Assembly (NCBI GenBank): GCA_900469625.1
Contig: UBXV01000002.1
Span: 277,734 to 341,733, forward strand
Length of the DNA stretch: 64,000 bases
Reading direction: 5' to 3'
From: Hyphomicrobiales bacterium
GTDB taxonomy: Bacteria; Pseudomonadota; Alphaproteobacteria; Rhizobiales; Rhizobiaceae
A program made the position numbers and the translations under genes. Of the stretch, positions 63,925 through 64,000 are shown in pieces. Below the pieces are notes generated by a model that was not told the DNA's origin, did not search any database, and was given only the letters and a program-made list of their open reading frames with translations. How positions within the stretch are numbered: the first letter of the stretch is position 1; every line of letters starts with the position of its first letter.

Positions 63925-64000
63925 ATGAAGAAATCCGTTTCACTTGCATGCATCATGGCAGCCGCATTCGGCATTGCCGCTCCGGCATCGGCTTTCGAGC
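63925..64000 (+). CDS. Exported protein, 5' end only (probable transport binding protein)
   Basis: The gene starts at ATG 63925, after CGGGAGGA, and is cut by the window end after 25 codons. The visible residues are a Sec signal peptide (MKKSVSLACIMAAAFGIAAP, then ASAFE). Placement after a catabolic pdxA2-like gene suggests a periplasmic solute-binding protein for the same substrate, but the family cannot be read. Confidence 0.7.
   Translation, partial: MKKSVSLACIMAAAFGIAAPASAFE

Overview
The window is GC-rich (by eye), densely coding alphaproteobacterial DNA. Gene content points to the Rhizobiaceae, most like Sinorhizobium/Ensifer or a close Rhizobium. It has a PcaQ-controlled pcaDCHGB operon with the rhizobial PcaQ box, a pcaIJF operon beside pcaR, pobA beside an AraC-type regulator, many sugar and amino-acid ABC transporters, and an intergenic mosaic-type repeat. 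The accessory flavour would suit a megaplasmid or chromid, but no replication or partition gene is present to prove that. All calls come from reading the sequence; no alignment or database search was run.

Layout. 1-8.5 kb: a sugar ABC transporter operon (ATPase C-terminus, binding protein, two permeases) with an (alpha/alpha)6 glycosidase, a LacI regulator and a GH42 beta-galactosidase that has a perfect 18-bp palindrome upstream. 8.5-10.2 kb: an ArsR/AHSA1 pair under a 32-bp palindrome and a DUF2165-type membrane protein. 10.2-14.1 kb: pcaIJF and divergent pcaR. 14.1-16 kb: a sulfite-oxidase-like molybdoprotein, a 67-aa protein and a thioesterase. 16.6-24.7 kb: a GAF-LytTR regulator followed by a 7-kb autotransporter gene with 1.6-kb internal repeats. 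24.7-32.3 kb: AraC-pobA, GNAT, pcaQ and pcaDCHGB, so that with pcaIJF a complete route from 4-hydroxybenzoate via protocatechuate to succinyl-CoA and acetyl-CoA lies within 22 kb. 32.3-35.6 kb: TPR protein, flavin reductase, sodB with a divergent Cys4 winged-helix regulator, and an SDR dehydrogenase. 35.9-37.7 kb: queCDE (7-deazaguanine synthesis).

37.7-39.6 kb holds a membrane-protein gene broken by an extra copy of a 7-bp tandem repeat. 39.7-50.2 kb looks like an envelope-lipid island: a COG4705-type membrane protein, a small exported protein, a two-component system with a membrane-anchored C-X5-R phosphatase, then a minus-strand cluster running CmoA-like enzyme, ICMT-type membrane methyltransferase, EptA-type phosphoethanolamine transferase, response regulator, histidine kinase, PAP2 phosphatase. 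The CmoA homologue placed next to lipid-modifying enzymes is the most unexpected association in the window.

50.4-56.8 kb: a FecBCDE-type siderophore/iron uptake operon that includes a MATE transporter, with a divergent LysR regulator. 57-61.8 kb: a five-gene branched-chain-amino-acid-type (Liv) ABC transporter. 61.9-64 kb: a GntR regulator divergent from a PdxA-family dehydrogenase, and the first codons of an exported protein cut by the window edge. No rRNA, tRNA, CRISPR array, insertion sequence or phage gene was recognised.
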